From contig CAYTUK010000023.1 of NCBI GenBank assembly GCA_964441285.1, positions 1 to 17,981 of the forward strand: 17,981 nt of DNA, written 5' to 3'. Below are positions 5,626 to 13,816 of this stretch, piece after piece. The notes below the pieces were generated by a model, which was not told the origin of the DNA, did not search any database, and saw only the letters and a list, made by a program, of their open reading frames with translations. The first letter of the stretch is position 1. Each line of letters opens with the position of its first letter. A program made the translations under genes and the position numbers. Source of the stretch: S010-25 sp964441285 (GTDB lineage: Bacteria; Pseudomonadota; Gammaproteobacteria; SZUA-229).

Positions 5626-6669
5626 ATGAAAACTGGCCGAAATGATCCTTGCCCTTGTGGCAGCGGCAAAAAATATAAACATTGTTGCTTATCAGTCGCG
5701 CGCGCAGCAAATGATGAATTAAGTGATTTGTTGTCGGGTCAAGAATTTGACTCAATAGAAGAGGTGCAGGCAGCAGCTGATACCTTTATGGCAAAACAAA
5801 ATCAGAAAGTACAAGATGATTTCCTTGGGTTGTCTTCAAATCAAGTTTATCGAATGCTGTATTTTGCTTTTGACACCCCTGAACTTTTTCAGTTTTCTGA
5901 CCCATTGCCCATCGAGCCGGATGCTCCTGTTTTGATGTTAATGGAGGGTATTATTTCAGCTATTGATGAGAAAGGTTTGCAAGCAACAAAAGTTAAAGGC
6001 TCTCTACCTCAAAAACTCTGTAGAGAAATATGGAGCGATTACAGTCAATTATATGCGGATGATATTTTCTCTTCCTTTCACAAGGTGAATAAAGAAGATG
6101 ATTTTTTTGAATTGCATGTGGCGCGTATTGTACTTGAGTTGGCAGGCTTCCTTCGTAAAGCCAAAGGACGTTTCTATTTGACTAAAAAATATCAAAAAAT
6201 TGCAAGCAAGTCAGGTTTAAAAGGACTTTACCCCATTATTTTTAAAACCTATTGTCGTGAGTTTAATTGGGGCTACTGGGATCACTACAGTGATGTTCCA
6301 TTTATACAACAGTCGTTTTTATTTACCCTGTATCTGTTAAAGCAGCATGGCGAAGAAATGACGTTTACTTCTGTCTATGAAGCTGATTTTCTACGCGCCT
6401 TCCCTATGGTGGTTGATGAAATGGATGAGTCATCTTATTCCACTCCAGAAGAAGATTTGCGGCGTTGTTATTTTTTTAGGGCGTATAAGCGCTTTTTAGT
6501 ATTCCTGGGATTAGCGGAACAAGAAGTCATTAAGAGTGATAAATACGATGACAATAAATGCAAAATTAAAAAAAACCCGCTTTTTGATGCGGTTATACAT
6601 TTTAATTTTTTAGATCCAAAAATCAGTAAGACAATTCATTCAGGCGTTCACAGCAATCATTTGCACTGA
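5626..6669 (+). CDS. SEC-C motif-containing protein of unknown function
   Basis: The 347-residue protein begins MKTGRNDPCPCGSGKKYKHCC, a SEC-C zinc-binding motif (residues about 5-21, ligands C9, C11, C20 and C21). This motif ends SecA and also occurs at the start or end of many otherwise unrelated proteins. The rest is acidic and probably mostly alpha-helical, with aromatic-rich segments (for example FNWGYWDHYSDVPFIQQSF) and no membrane span or catalytic motif that I recognise. The ATG at 5626 is the only start that keeps the motif at the N-terminus, yet no good Shine-Dalgarno precedes it. It stands alone, with mobile-element debris upstream and the operon leader downstream. Zinc binding is a fair inference; the partner is unknown. 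Confidence 0.75.
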   Translation: MKTGRNDPCPCGSGKKYKHCCLSVARAANDELSDLLSGQEFDSIEEVQAAADTFMAKQNQKVQDDFLGLSSNQVYRMLYFAFDTPELFQFSDPLPIEPDAPVLMLMEGIISAIDEKGLQATKVKGSLPQKLCREIWSDYSQLYADDIFSSFHKVNKEDDFFELHVARIVLELAGFLRKAKGRFYLTKKYQKIASKSGLKGLYPIIFKTYCREFNWGYWDHYSDVPFIQQSFLFTLYLLKQHGEEMTFTSVYEADFLRAFPMVVDEMDESSYSTPEEDLRRCYFFRAYKRFLVFLGLAEQEVIKSDKYDDNKCKIKKNPLFDAVIHFNFLDPKISKTIHSGVHSNHLH

Positions 6670-6997
6670 GCGGTTTAAATGGCGCAATAAGTTTGAAACT
6701 AGCTGCATCTGCACGGCCTGGTATTACAGCTTCGTGAGGCGGCATACTGCAAACGGTGATCAGTCCAATTAACTATGAAAATTCTCGAAAGAAAGCGTCT
6801 GGCGAGGGTTGAACCGTACACTTCTCGAACTCGGTTGCGGGCAAATCCAGCTGACACCGTTGTGTCTGCCGGATGTTTTGCTTTGCCGACTATTTTCTAA
6901 CTGGCTGAATATAATGTGTTTTCTTGTAGTGAACGATGTTCTTTGCTTTTGCGTGGGCATTTTAGCTGATGTTCTATTGTGGAATGAGGGTGACTGC
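6670..6997. other. Intergenic region upstream of the rimP operon promoter
   Basis: No gene, tRNA or terminator is recognised in this 328-bp stretch. Open frames on both strands (for example 6809-7057) have poor starts and no family resemblance. The tRNA genes often found before rimP in gammaproteobacteria were looked for and not seen. Confidence 0.5.
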
Positions 6998-7006
6998 TGG
7001 TATAAT
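6978..7006 (+). promoter_or_regulatory. Extended -10 promoter for the rimP-nusA-infB operon
   Basis: TGGTATAAT at 6998-7006 is a perfect extended -10 (TGn plus TATAAT). The -35 position 17 bp upstream reads TGTGGA at 6978-6983, a poor match, as is common for extended -10 promoters. Transcription should start near 7013, about 270 bp before the rimP ATG, leaving a long leader. Confidence 0.6.
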
Positions 7007-7012
7007 AACGCC

Positions 7013-7227
7013 ATTGAAGCGTGGATGCCCTCATATAAAAGTAACGCGCTTTTTTGATAGCGGTTTAGAAGTTATATGTAAGCAGTATATTTGAAGGTGA
7101 ATACTGTTGCAGTGTCGGCTCGCTACTAAAATCTATTTTCCTGGTAGTGTAGTGATTGATGCGGTATTTTGCATTAACAATACGGCAGGAATTCTGGAAG
7201 AGGCTCCGTTTTACGGGGCCTTTTTGT
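7013..7227 (+). ncRNA. Structured leader ending in an attenuator-like terminator (rimP-leader class)
   Basis: Between the likely start site and rimP the RNA can form several hairpins: CAGTAT (7083-7088) with ATACTG (7101-7106); an arm closed by CCTG (7140-7143) and CAGG (7186-7189), with TGATGC (7157-7162) pairing GCATTA (7171-7176) inside; then the terminator at 7202-7225. No open frame with a ribosome site fills it. A terminator-bearing leader just before rimP is known in gammaproteobacteria as the rimP-leader motif; assignment to that family is from position and shape, not from an alignment. The 5' end is inferred from the promoter. Confidence 0.5.
7202..7225 (+). terminator. Intrinsic terminator/attenuator ahead of rimP
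   Basis: GGCTCCG (7202-7208) pairs with CGGGGCC (7214-7220), one G-T pair, around a TTTTA loop, and five Ts follow (7221-7225). It ends 60 bp before the rimP start. Since no other strong promoter is evident after it, readthrough must feed the operon, so it probably works as a regulated or partial terminator. Confidence 0.85.
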
Positions 7228-7284
7228 TACCGAAGAAAATTTTTTGACTGTTTTTATGCAGCGTAAGGTTGGCTGAAGAAAGAT

Positions 7285-7740
7285 ATGGCGCAGGATTTAT
7301 CGCAATTATGGGGGCTGTTTGAGCCTGTAGTAACAGGCATGGGATATGAATTGATTGAGATTGAGCATTTCCCTAATTCGAAGCATGGTGTCTTACGTTT
7401 GTATATAGATAAAGCATCGGGTATTAATATTGATGATTGTTCAGCAGTCAGTCGTCAGATAAGCGCGCTGATTGATGTCGAAGATCCAGTGAGGGGGCAG
7501 TTTAATCTGGAGGTGTCATCGCCCGGGTTAGACAGACCATTAAAACGACTGCAAGATTATCAGCAATTTATTGGCGAGGTGGTCAAGATAAAAACCTCTC
7601 TGCCGCAGGCTGGGCAACGCAATTTTAAGGGCCGTCTGGTAAGTGTGGATGAGCAAACAGTCGTAATTGAAACGGATGTTGAAGAAATTTCACTGCCGAT
7701 AACAGCCATTGATAAAGCCAGACTGGTACCGCAATTCTAA
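7285..7740 (+). CDS. rimP: Ribosome maturation factor RimP
   Basis: The 151-residue protein matches RimP in length and layout. The N-terminal alpha/beta domain (residues about 1-85) includes GYELIEIEH, LRLYIDKASGI and the conserved LEVSSPGLDRPLK; the C-terminal SH3-like barrel (about 86-151) includes FIGEVVKIKT and FKGRLVSVD. RimP binds free 30S subunits and helps S12 and S19 join during assembly. It is the first gene of the operon and lies 94 bp before nusA. The Shine-Dalgarno is weak (GAAGAAAG). Confidence 0.97.
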   Translation: MAQDLSQLWGLFEPVVTGMGYELIEIEHFPNSKHGVLRLYIDKASGINIDDCSAVSRQISALIDVEDPVRGQFNLEVSSPGLDRPLKRLQDYQQFIGEVVKIKTSLPQAGQRNFKGRLVSVDEQTVVIETDVEEISLPITAIDKARLVPQF

Positions 7741-7834
7741 GACAGGTCAAATTTAAAACGGTTGAACAAAAACGTTAATTTATTTTAAAAAATATAGTTA
7801 TGATGAATAAAAGAAATCTTGAGTGTGGAACGCT

Positions 7835-9331
7835 ATGAACAAGGAAATCCTCTATGTTGTTGATGCTGTCTCAAATGAGAAAAATGTTGATAAGGAAGTT
7901 ATATTCGGTGCTATAGAAGCTGCACTGGCAACTGCGACCCGCAAAAAGCATGGTCAAGACATTGAAGTACGTGTTGATATTGATCGTGAGACTGGCGAAT
8001 ACGATACTTACCGTCGCTGGTTGGTACTTGACAACGAAACGGTAATGGAAAATCCCCTGGGCGAAATTACCCTGGAAGCAGTGCAGCTCGACGACCCTGA
8101 AATACAGTCGGGGGAATACATCGAAGAACAGATTGAATCAGTTGAATTTGGCCGTATTGCCGCTCAGACAGCCAAGCAGGTCATTGTGCAAAAGGTTCGT
8201 GAAGCGGAACGTGAACGTATTGTAGAGGCCTATCAGGGGCGCGAAGGCGAGTTGATGATGGGGACGGTAAAACGGGTTGAGCGGGGTAATGTTTATCTCG
8301 ATCTGGGTAGTGGTGTGGAAGGTTTTATACCGCGTGAAGACATGATCCCGCGTGAGGCGGTGCGCCCTGGTGATCGTTTGCGTGGCTATCTTAAAGAAGT
8401 GCGTTCTGAAACCCGAGGGCCGCAACTATTTATTAGTCGGACTGCATCAGAATTTCTGGTTGAACTGTTTAAGCTTGAAGTGCCTGAAGTGGATCAAGGG
8501 TTAATCAAAATTCTGGGCGGTGCGCGTGATCCTGGTTCACGCGCAAAAATATCTGTGTGCACACTGGATAGCCGCATTGATCCCGTTGGTGCCTGTGTAG
8601 GTATGCGCGGCTCGCGTGTGCAGTCGGTGTCGAATGAAATTGGTGGCGAGCGCGTTGATATTATTTTATGGAATGAAGATGCCGCGCAGTTTGTAATCAA
8701 TGCAATGTCGCCAGCCGAAGTATTGTCACTGGTTGTTGATGAAGATGCACACAGTATGAATATTGCGGTATATGAAGAGAATCTCGCCATGGCAATTGGC
8801 CGTGGCGGTCAGAACATTCGTCTTGCCAGTGAATTAACAGGCTGGGAGCTAAATGTGATGACGGAGCAGGAAGCAGAGTCTAAAAATGCGGAAGAAAGCG
8901 CAAAGTTTCTACTGGTATTTACCGAACATCTTGATGTGGATGCAGAAGTGGCAGAAATTCTGGTGGCAGAAGGTTTTACTACTATTGAAGAAGTTGCCTA
9001 TGTGCCGGAAGCCGAACTGCTGAGTATTGAAGAGTTTGATGGCGATATCGTTGCAGAATTACGTAGCCGCGCCAGTGATTATTTATTAACCCAGGCGATT
9101 ATGACAGAGGAAGTGATTGAAAATAACCAGCCCGAAGCAGATCTGCTTGAAATGGAGGGTATGGACAAAAAGTTGGCCAATGCTCTTGCGGTAAAAGGTT
9201 TATGTAGCATGGAAGATCTGGCAGAACTTGCGGTTGATGAATTAATGGAAATGGATGGTATGGATGAGGAGCGTGCAGCGGCATTGATTATGACAGCGCG
9301 TGCTCCGTGGTTTGAGTCTGAAGAACAATAA
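7835..9331 (+). CDS. nusA: Transcription termination/antitermination factor NusA
   Basis: The 498-residue protein is close to the 495 of the E. coli one. Domains in order: RNA-polymerase-binding N-terminus (about 1-130, starting MNKEILYVVDAVSNEK), S1 (about 133-200, with GTVKRVERGNVYLDLG), KH1 (around residue 255, GACVGMRGSRVQ), KH2 (around 322, AIGRGGQNIRLASELTG) and two acidic helix-hairpin repeats (about 360-420 and 435-498, the second with LLEMEGMDKKLANALA and the ending TARAPWF). NusA binds the elongating polymerase and nascent RNA, promotes pausing and hairpin termination, and acts in rRNA antitermination. ATG 7835 is chosen over an upstream GTG at 7823 because the family starts here. 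infB follows 16 bp later. Confidence 0.97.
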   Translation: MNKEILYVVDAVSNEKNVDKEVIFGAIEAALATATRKKHGQDIEVRVDIDRETGEYDTYRRWLVLDNETVMENPLGEITLEAVQLDDPEIQSGEYIEEQIESVEFGRIAAQTAKQVIVQKVREAERERIVEAYQGREGELMMGTVKRVERGNVYLDLGSGVEGFIPREDMIPREAVRPGDRLRGYLKEVRSETRGPQLFISRTASEFLVELFKLEVPEVDQGLIKILGGARDPGSRAKISVCTLDSRIDPVGACVGMRGSRVQSVSNEIGGERVDIILWNEDAAQFVINAMSPAEVLSLVVDEDAHSMNIAVYEENLAMAIGRGGQNIRLASELTGWELNVMTEQEAESKNAEESAKFLLVFTEHLDVDAEVAEILVAEGFTTIEEVAYVPEAELLSIEEFDGDIVAELRSRASDYLLTQAIMTEEVIENNQPEADLLEMEGMDKKLANALAVKGLCSMEDLAELAVDELMEMDGMDEERAAALIMTARAPWFESEEQ

Positions 9332-9347
9332 AGGCGAGATTGATTGA

Positions 9348-11924
9348 ATGGCTGAAGTAACAGTAAAACAACTTGCAAGTGTCGTCGGAACACCCGTCGA
9401 ACATTTGCTTGAGCAGATAAAGAGTGCGGGTTTATCCATTGATAGCCCTGAAGCCCTGGTATCAGATGAAGATAAAATTCGCTTGCTGTCGCATTTACGT
9501 GGGCTGCACGGTAAATCCGATGCACAAGGTGACATCAAACCACGCAAGATAGTGCTTAAGCGTAAGTCTGTTAGTGAGTTAAAAATGAGCGCTGGTGGCG
9601 CTCAGGGTAAAACGGTTGCTATTGAGGTGCGGCGTAAACGCAGTATCTCGCGTCCGGTTGCCCCAGTTGTTGCCGTCGTTGACGAAGCGGAAGCCAAACC
9701 TGAACAGCCGGTTGAGCTAACTGAGCTGGAAAAATTACGTATAGACCAGGCAAAACGCGAAGCTGAACGCGAAGCTGAACGCGAGTTAAAACGTAAGCGT
9801 GCAGGGGAACGTGAGCAGGCTGAGCTAGATGAACAGACGCGTCTGGCACGACTTAAGGTAGAAGAAGCTACGGTTGCTGAAAATCAGGGTAAAAAGAAAT
9901 CTAAAGTAAAAGAAAAATCTACGGCCAAGGCAAAAGTGGTTACACCGGATGTTGTGCAGGCCGAAGAAACACGTCGACAAAAAACGCCATCAAAAAAAGG
10001 CAAGGCAGAAACGTCAACGCGAAATACAAAAGAGCCAACATTGTATGGTCGTAAAGAGCTTCATGTGTCAGTGTCTGACCGTCGTAAGAAGAAAAAAGGT
10101 AAGCGCGTAAGATCATCAACGGTTGTTGCTGATACTAAACATGCGTTTGAAAGACCGGTTGCCCCAATTGTGCATGAAGTGGTGATTCCAGAAACGATTA
10201 CTGTTGATGATCTAGCCAAACGCATGTCGATGAAAGCCGCTGAACTCATTATGCATTTAATGAAAATGGGAGTGATGGCAACGATTAATCAGGTCATTGA
10301 TCAGGATACTGCCGTGCTGGTTGTTGAGGAGCTGGGACATAAAATTGTTACTGTCAACGAAGATGATTATGAACAAACCTTGTTGGCGCGCGATACTTCT
10401 GGTTATGAAGAAAAAGCCAGACCGCCCGTTGTAACCATTATGGGGCACGTCGACCACGGCAAAACATCATTGCTCGATTACATCCGTAAGTCAAAAGTTG
10501 CTTCGGGTGAGGCGGGTGGTATCACTCAGCATATTGGTGCCTACCGTGTTGAAACAGGTAAAGGCATGGTCACCTTTTTAGATACACCGGGGCATGCTGC
10601 ATTTACCAGTATGCGGGCGCGTGGGGCAAATGCAACCGATATTGTGGTTATTGTGGTGGCAGCCGATGATGGTGTGATGCCACAAACGGTTGAAGCCGTG
10701 CAACATGCCAAAGCGGCTGACGTGCCTGTCCTTATTGCGATTAATAAGATGGATAAAGAAGGTGCCGACCCTGATCGGGTGAAAAATGAACTCGGTAATT
10801 ATGGAATTATTCCTGAAGACTGGGGTGGCGAAAATATTTTTGTTAATATCTCTGCGCATACTGGTCAGGGCATTGATGAATTGCTTGATGCGATACTGTT
10901 GCAGGCTGACTTGCTAGAGCTTAAATCGGTCGTTGATGGTCCTGCTAAAGGTGTGGTGCTGGAGGCATCGCTAGACAAAGGCCGTGGTGTAACATCAACT
11001 GTACTGATTCAGGAAGGGACTTTAAGAAAAGGCGATATTATGCTGGCTGGCGAGGACTTTGGTCGCGTTAGAACCATGTTTGATGAGTCGGGCAGAGTGA
11101 TTGAGTCGGCTGGGCCATCTATTCCGGTAGCGGTTATTGGGCTTTCCAATACGCCCAATGCCGGTGATGAAATGCTGGTACTGGAAGATGAGCGAACAGC
11201 CAGAGATGTGGCGGTAAAACGCAAGGAGAAAAAACGTAACATACGGCTTGCGGCGCAACAGGCAAATAAACTTGATTCAATGTTCGATCAGATGAAAGAA
11301 GGTGAAGTCAAGAAGCTTAATGTTCTGTTAAAAGCTGATGTGCAAGGTTCTTTACATGCGATTAGTGACTCATTGCTGAAGCTGGCAGCGGATAATGACC
11401 AGGTTGATGTACGCATTGTTGGTTCTGGTGTGGGGGGTATAAATGAAACAGATATTAGCCTTGCAGCCGCATCGAATGCGATTGTAATTGGCTTCAATGT
11501 ACGTGCAGATGCTTCGGCCAGACGTGCTTCAGCAGAACGTGGCGTCGAACTGAATTATTACAGCATTATTTACGAATTAATTGATGAAGTGACAAAAGCG
11601 CTTACAGGTATGTTACGCGCCGAATATCGCGAACAGATTCTGGGTATGGCAACCGTGCAGGAAGTGTTCAAATCACCAGCTTTTGGTCAGGTAGCGGGTT
11701 CGCTGGTAACTGAAGGTGTGGTGAGGAAGGATGCGCCAATACGTGTGTTGCGTGATAACGTGGTTATTTTTGAAGGTGAGCTGGAATCGTTACGTCGGTT
11801 TAAAGACAATGTAAAGGAAGTCAACAGTGGTACTGAATGCGGTATTGCGGTAAAAAATTACGATGTGCAGGTGGGTGATCAGATTGAAGTCTTTGAGAAG
11901 ATTGAACTTGAGCGTAAGCTGTAA
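9348..11924 (+). CDS. infB: Translation initiation factor IF-2
   Basis: The 858-residue GTPase places initiator tRNA on the 30S subunit and promotes 50S joining. Seen in order: an IF2-N module (about 1-50, VTVKQLASVVGTPVEHLL); an IF2-associated piece (KIVLKRKSVSELK); a long charged, basic segment (about 100-265) with a tandem REAE duplication at residues 137-144; a second IF2-N module (about 277-330); the G domain with G1 GHVDHGKT (366-373), G3 DTPGH (412-416) and G4 NKMD (466-469); then the domain II beta barrel, domain III and the initiator-tRNA-binding C domain ending in FEKIELERKL. It is slightly shorter than E. coli IF2 (890). Shorter internal starts, which make IF2-beta in E. coli, were not assigned. 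Confidence 0.97.
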   Translation: MAEVTVKQLASVVGTPVEHLLEQIKSAGLSIDSPEALVSDEDKIRLLSHLRGLHGKSDAQGDIKPRKIVLKRKSVSELKMSAGGAQGKTVAIEVRRKRSISRPVAPVVAVVDEAEAKPEQPVELTELEKLRIDQAKREAEREAERELKRKRAGEREQAELDEQTRLARLKVEEATVAENQGKKKSKVKEKSTAKAKVVTPDVVQAEETRRQKTPSKKGKAETSTRNTKEPTLYGRKELHVSVSDRRKKKKGKRVRSSTVVADTKHAFERPVAPIVHEVVIPETITVDDLAKRMSMKAAELIMHLMKMGVMATINQVIDQDTAVLVVEELGHKIVTVNEDDYEQTLLARDTSGYEEKARPPVVTIMGHVDHGKTSLLDYIRKSKVASGEAGGITQHIGAYRVETGKGMVTFLDTPGHAAFTSMRARGANATDIVVIVVAADDGVMPQTVEAVQHAKAADVPVLIAINKMDKEGADPDRVKNELGNYGIIPEDWGGENIFVNISAHTGQGIDELLDAILLQADLLELKSVVDGPAKGVVLEASLDKGRGVTSTVLIQEGTLRKGDIMLAGEDFGRVRTMFDESGRVIESAGPSIPVAVIGLSNTPNAGDEMLVLEDERTARDVAVKRKEKKRNIRLAAQQANKLDSMFDQMKEGEVKKLNVLLKADVQGSLHAISDSLLKLAADNDQVDVRIVGSGVGGINETDISLAAASNAIVIGFNVRADASARRASAERGVELNYYSIIYELIDEVTKALTGMLRAEYREQILGMATVQEVFKSPAFGQVAGSLVTEGVVRKDAPIRVLRDNVVIFEGELESLRRFKDNVKEVNSGTECGIAVKNYDVQVGDQIEVFEKIELERKL
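9756..9779 (+). repeat. 12-bp in-frame tandem duplication inside infB
   Basis: CGCGAAGCTGAA occurs twice in a row (9756-9767, 9768-9779), followed by a diverged CGCGAG. It encodes REAEREAERE in the charged linker, a segment known to vary in length among IF2 proteins, so no effect on function is expected. Confidence 0.75.
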
Positions 11925-11984
11925 TCAGGCTTGCAACCGACGAGCATGCAATCAATGATAATCGTAGTAAGGTCTGAGTAAGAC

Positions 11985-12434
11985 ATGCCAAGAGAGTTTT
12001 CGCGTAACCAGCGCATGGCAGAGCAGCTTCGCCGTGAACTGGCAGAAATTGTACATAGTGAGATCAAAGATCCGCGTCTGGGTTTTTCGTCGTTTACCGA
12101 AGTCAGAGTAAATCGCGATCTGAGCCATGCGGTGGTGTATTGTTCAGTGCTTCAGCCTGAACAACAGGCCGAAACTCTGGACACGCTTAATCGTGCCAGT
12201 GGTTTTATGCGTAAATTAATTGCTGGACGGATTCATGCCCGCATTGTACCGACGATTAAATTTGTGCTTGATGATAGCGTAATACGTGGCGCTGCAATGG
12301 ATGAACTGATTGGTCAGGCGATTGGTAATGACAAGAAACAGGCGCAGGAGTATGACACGTTATCTGATCATGCAGCTGCGGATGTAAAACCAGGCAGCGC
12401 GGCAGCGGATAATATAAAGCGAGATAATTCGTGA
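11985..12434 (+). CDS. rbfA: 30S ribosome-binding factor RbfA
   Basis: The 149-residue protein has the KH-type fold of RbfA: PREFSRNQRMAEQLRREL at the start, EIKDPRLGFSSFTEVRVNRD, and RASGFMRKLIAGRIHARIVP then IKFVLDDSVIRGAAMDELI. The last 35 residues are a variable tail rich in Ala, Asp and Lys. RbfA binds the 30S neck near helix 1 of 16S rRNA and is needed for late maturation, notably in the cold. It lies 60 bp after infB and 15 bp before truB, within one operon. Confidence 0.97.
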   Translation: MPREFSRNQRMAEQLRRELAEIVHSEIKDPRLGFSSFTEVRVNRDLSHAVVYCSVLQPEQQAETLDTLNRASGFMRKLIAGRIHARIVPTIKFVLDDSVIRGAAMDELIGQAIGNDKKQAQEYDTLSDHAAADVKPGSAAADNIKRDNS

Positions 12435-12449
12435 TTTTGAGATATTTTT

Positions 12450-13364
12450 GTGGGTAAAAGAAAAAATAAAGGCCGCGCTGTTAACGGCGTATTGCTTTTC
12501 GATAAACCATCGGGCGGCAGTTCTAATCAAATGCTGCAAAAAGTAAAGCGTCTGTTTGGTGCTGCCAAAGCAGGCCACACGGGCAGCCTCGACCCATTAG
12601 CAACAGGTATGTTACCCATCTGCATGGGAGAGGCGACCAAAATCTCGGCCTTTTTACTTGATGCCGATAAACACTATCATTTGCATTGTCAGCTGGGAGT
12701 TAGTACCACAACAGGCGATGCTGAAGGTGATGTTCTATCAACGCAGGATGCCAGTCATGTCCAGAGTGCCGATATTGAAGCGCTGTTAGCTGAATTTACG
12801 GGCGAGATCGAGCAGATTCCACCGATGTATTCAGCGCTAAAGCACAATGGTGAGCGTTTATATAAACTGGCCAGGCAGGGGATTGAAGTTGAACGTAAAC
12901 CTCGGCGCGTAACTATTTATGAAATTCAACTTCTCAGCTTGCAGAGTAGTGTGCTGGAGCTGAAAGTGACCTGTTCTAAAGGGACCTATGTGAGAACATT
13001 GGTGGAAGACATCGCCGCTCGGTTTGATCTGGGTGCGCATATTGTGTCGCTTAGACGGTTACGTGTCGGCCCCTACTCAGGTGAAATGATTACTCTGTCA
13101 CAACTGGAAACATTGGCAGAGCAAGGCACGGCTGCGCTGGATAACTGTCTGCTATCTATTGATAGTGGCGTTGCCGACTGGCCCGATGTGCAGCTGGGCG
13201 CAGATGCTGCTTTTTATGTGCGGCAGGGACAGGCAGTGCTGGTACCACATGCGCCAACCAAAGGCTGGGTAAGAATTTATAACCACAGTAAGTTTTTGGG
13301 TATTGGTGAAATTCAGGATGATGGTCTGGTTGCGCCTCGCCGTATGATTCAGGATTGTGCCTGA
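12450..13364 (+). CDS. truB: tRNA pseudouridine(55) synthase TruB
   Basis: The 304-residue enzyme makes pseudouridine 55 in the T-loop of tRNAs. The catalytic aspartate is D48 in the HTGSLDPLATG motif; GVLLFDKPSG (residues about 13-22), KHYHLHCQLGVSTTTGDAEG, the IPPMYSALKHNGERLYKLAR motif and CSKGTYVRTLVEDI are all present, followed by a C-terminal PUA domain (about 230-304). Translation starts with GTG at 12450; the sequence KRKNKGRAVNGVLLFDKP aligns with the family N-terminus. It follows rbfA by 15 bp. No strong Shine-Dalgarno is visible, so coupling to rbfA is likely. Confidence 0.97.
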   Translation: MGKRKNKGRAVNGVLLFDKPSGGSSNQMLQKVKRLFGAAKAGHTGSLDPLATGMLPICMGEATKISAFLLDADKHYHLHCQLGVSTTTGDAEGDVLSTQDASHVQSADIEALLAEFTGEIEQIPPMYSALKHNGERLYKLARQGIEVERKPRRVTIYEIQLLSLQSSVLELKVTCSKGTYVRTLVEDIAARFDLGAHIVSLRRLRVGPYSGEMITLSQLETLAEQGTAALDNCLLSIDSGVADWPDVQLGADAAFYVRQGQAVLVPHAPTKGWVRIYNHSKFLGIGEIQDDGLVAPRRMIQDCA

Positions 13365-13469
13365 ATAGACGGGCTTGCATAAAGCGGGTAATTAGTCCCA
13401 ATTTTGGCTGAAAGCATAGCGGGTCGGGTATTTAGCTCTGCTTTCCTGGATAGAAATACAAATCAGCGC

Positions 13470-13498
13470 TTTTTTGTCGCATTGATAAGTGATAAAAT
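13470..13498 (+). promoter_or_regulatory. Candidate internal promoter for rpsO
   Basis: TGATAAAAT at 13490-13498 is an extended -10 (TGn plus TAAAAT, one base off consensus), with a weak T-rich -35 around 13470-13476. It lies about 50 bp before the rpsO ATG, in the 182-bp gap after truB. A separate rpsO promoter is known in E. coli at this place. Confidence 0.45.
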
Positions 13499-13546
13499 CG
13501 CGAACCTTTTTTATTATTTTCGAAGATAGAAGTTTTTGGAGTTTAC

Positions 13547-13816
13547 ATGGCATTATCGACCGCAGAAAAAGTCGACGTGATTGGAAAATACAATCGTAAA
13601 GATGGTGACACAGGGTCCCCTGAAGTACAGGTTGCACTTTTAACCACTCGTATCGTACAACTGACTGAGCATTTTAAAGAGCATAAACATGACCACCACT
13701 CACGTCGTGGACTGTTACGCATGGTTAACCAGCGTCGTAAATTGCTCGATTATCTTAAAGGTAAAAACATTGCGAGTTACAAAACCTTAATTAGTAGCCT
13801 TGGTTTACGTCGTTAA
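13547..13816 (+). CDS. rpsO: 30S ribosomal protein S15
   Basis: The protein has 89 residues like most S15. It is recognised by KYNRKDGDTGSPEVQVALLT, LTEHFKEHKHDHHSRRGLLR and VNQRRKLLDYLKGKN. S15 binds the three-way junction of helices 20-22 in 16S rRNA early in assembly and bridges to the 50S. GGAG sits 8 bases before the ATG. In E. coli S15 represses its own mRNA through a pseudoknot in the leader; the 13499-13546 leader here was not resolved into one. Confidence 0.98.
   Translation: MALSTAEKVDVIGKYNRKDGDTGSPEVQVALLTTRIVQLTEHFKEHKHDHHSRRGLLRMVNQRRKLLDYLKGKNIASYKTLISSLGLRR

Noticed and set aside
6809..7057. An 82-codon open frame on the + strand before the rimP operon
   Set aside because: It overlaps the extended -10 promoter, has no good ribosome site and a cysteine/leucine-rich composition unlike a real protein.
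7013..7200. A tRNA or 6S/tmRNA gene in the operon leader
   Set aside because: No T-arm consensus, acceptor stem or known 6S/tmRNA conserved segments were found on either strand.
8138..8790. Long minus-strand frames within nusA
   Set aside because: They are antisense shadows of a well-conserved gene with no start signals of their own.
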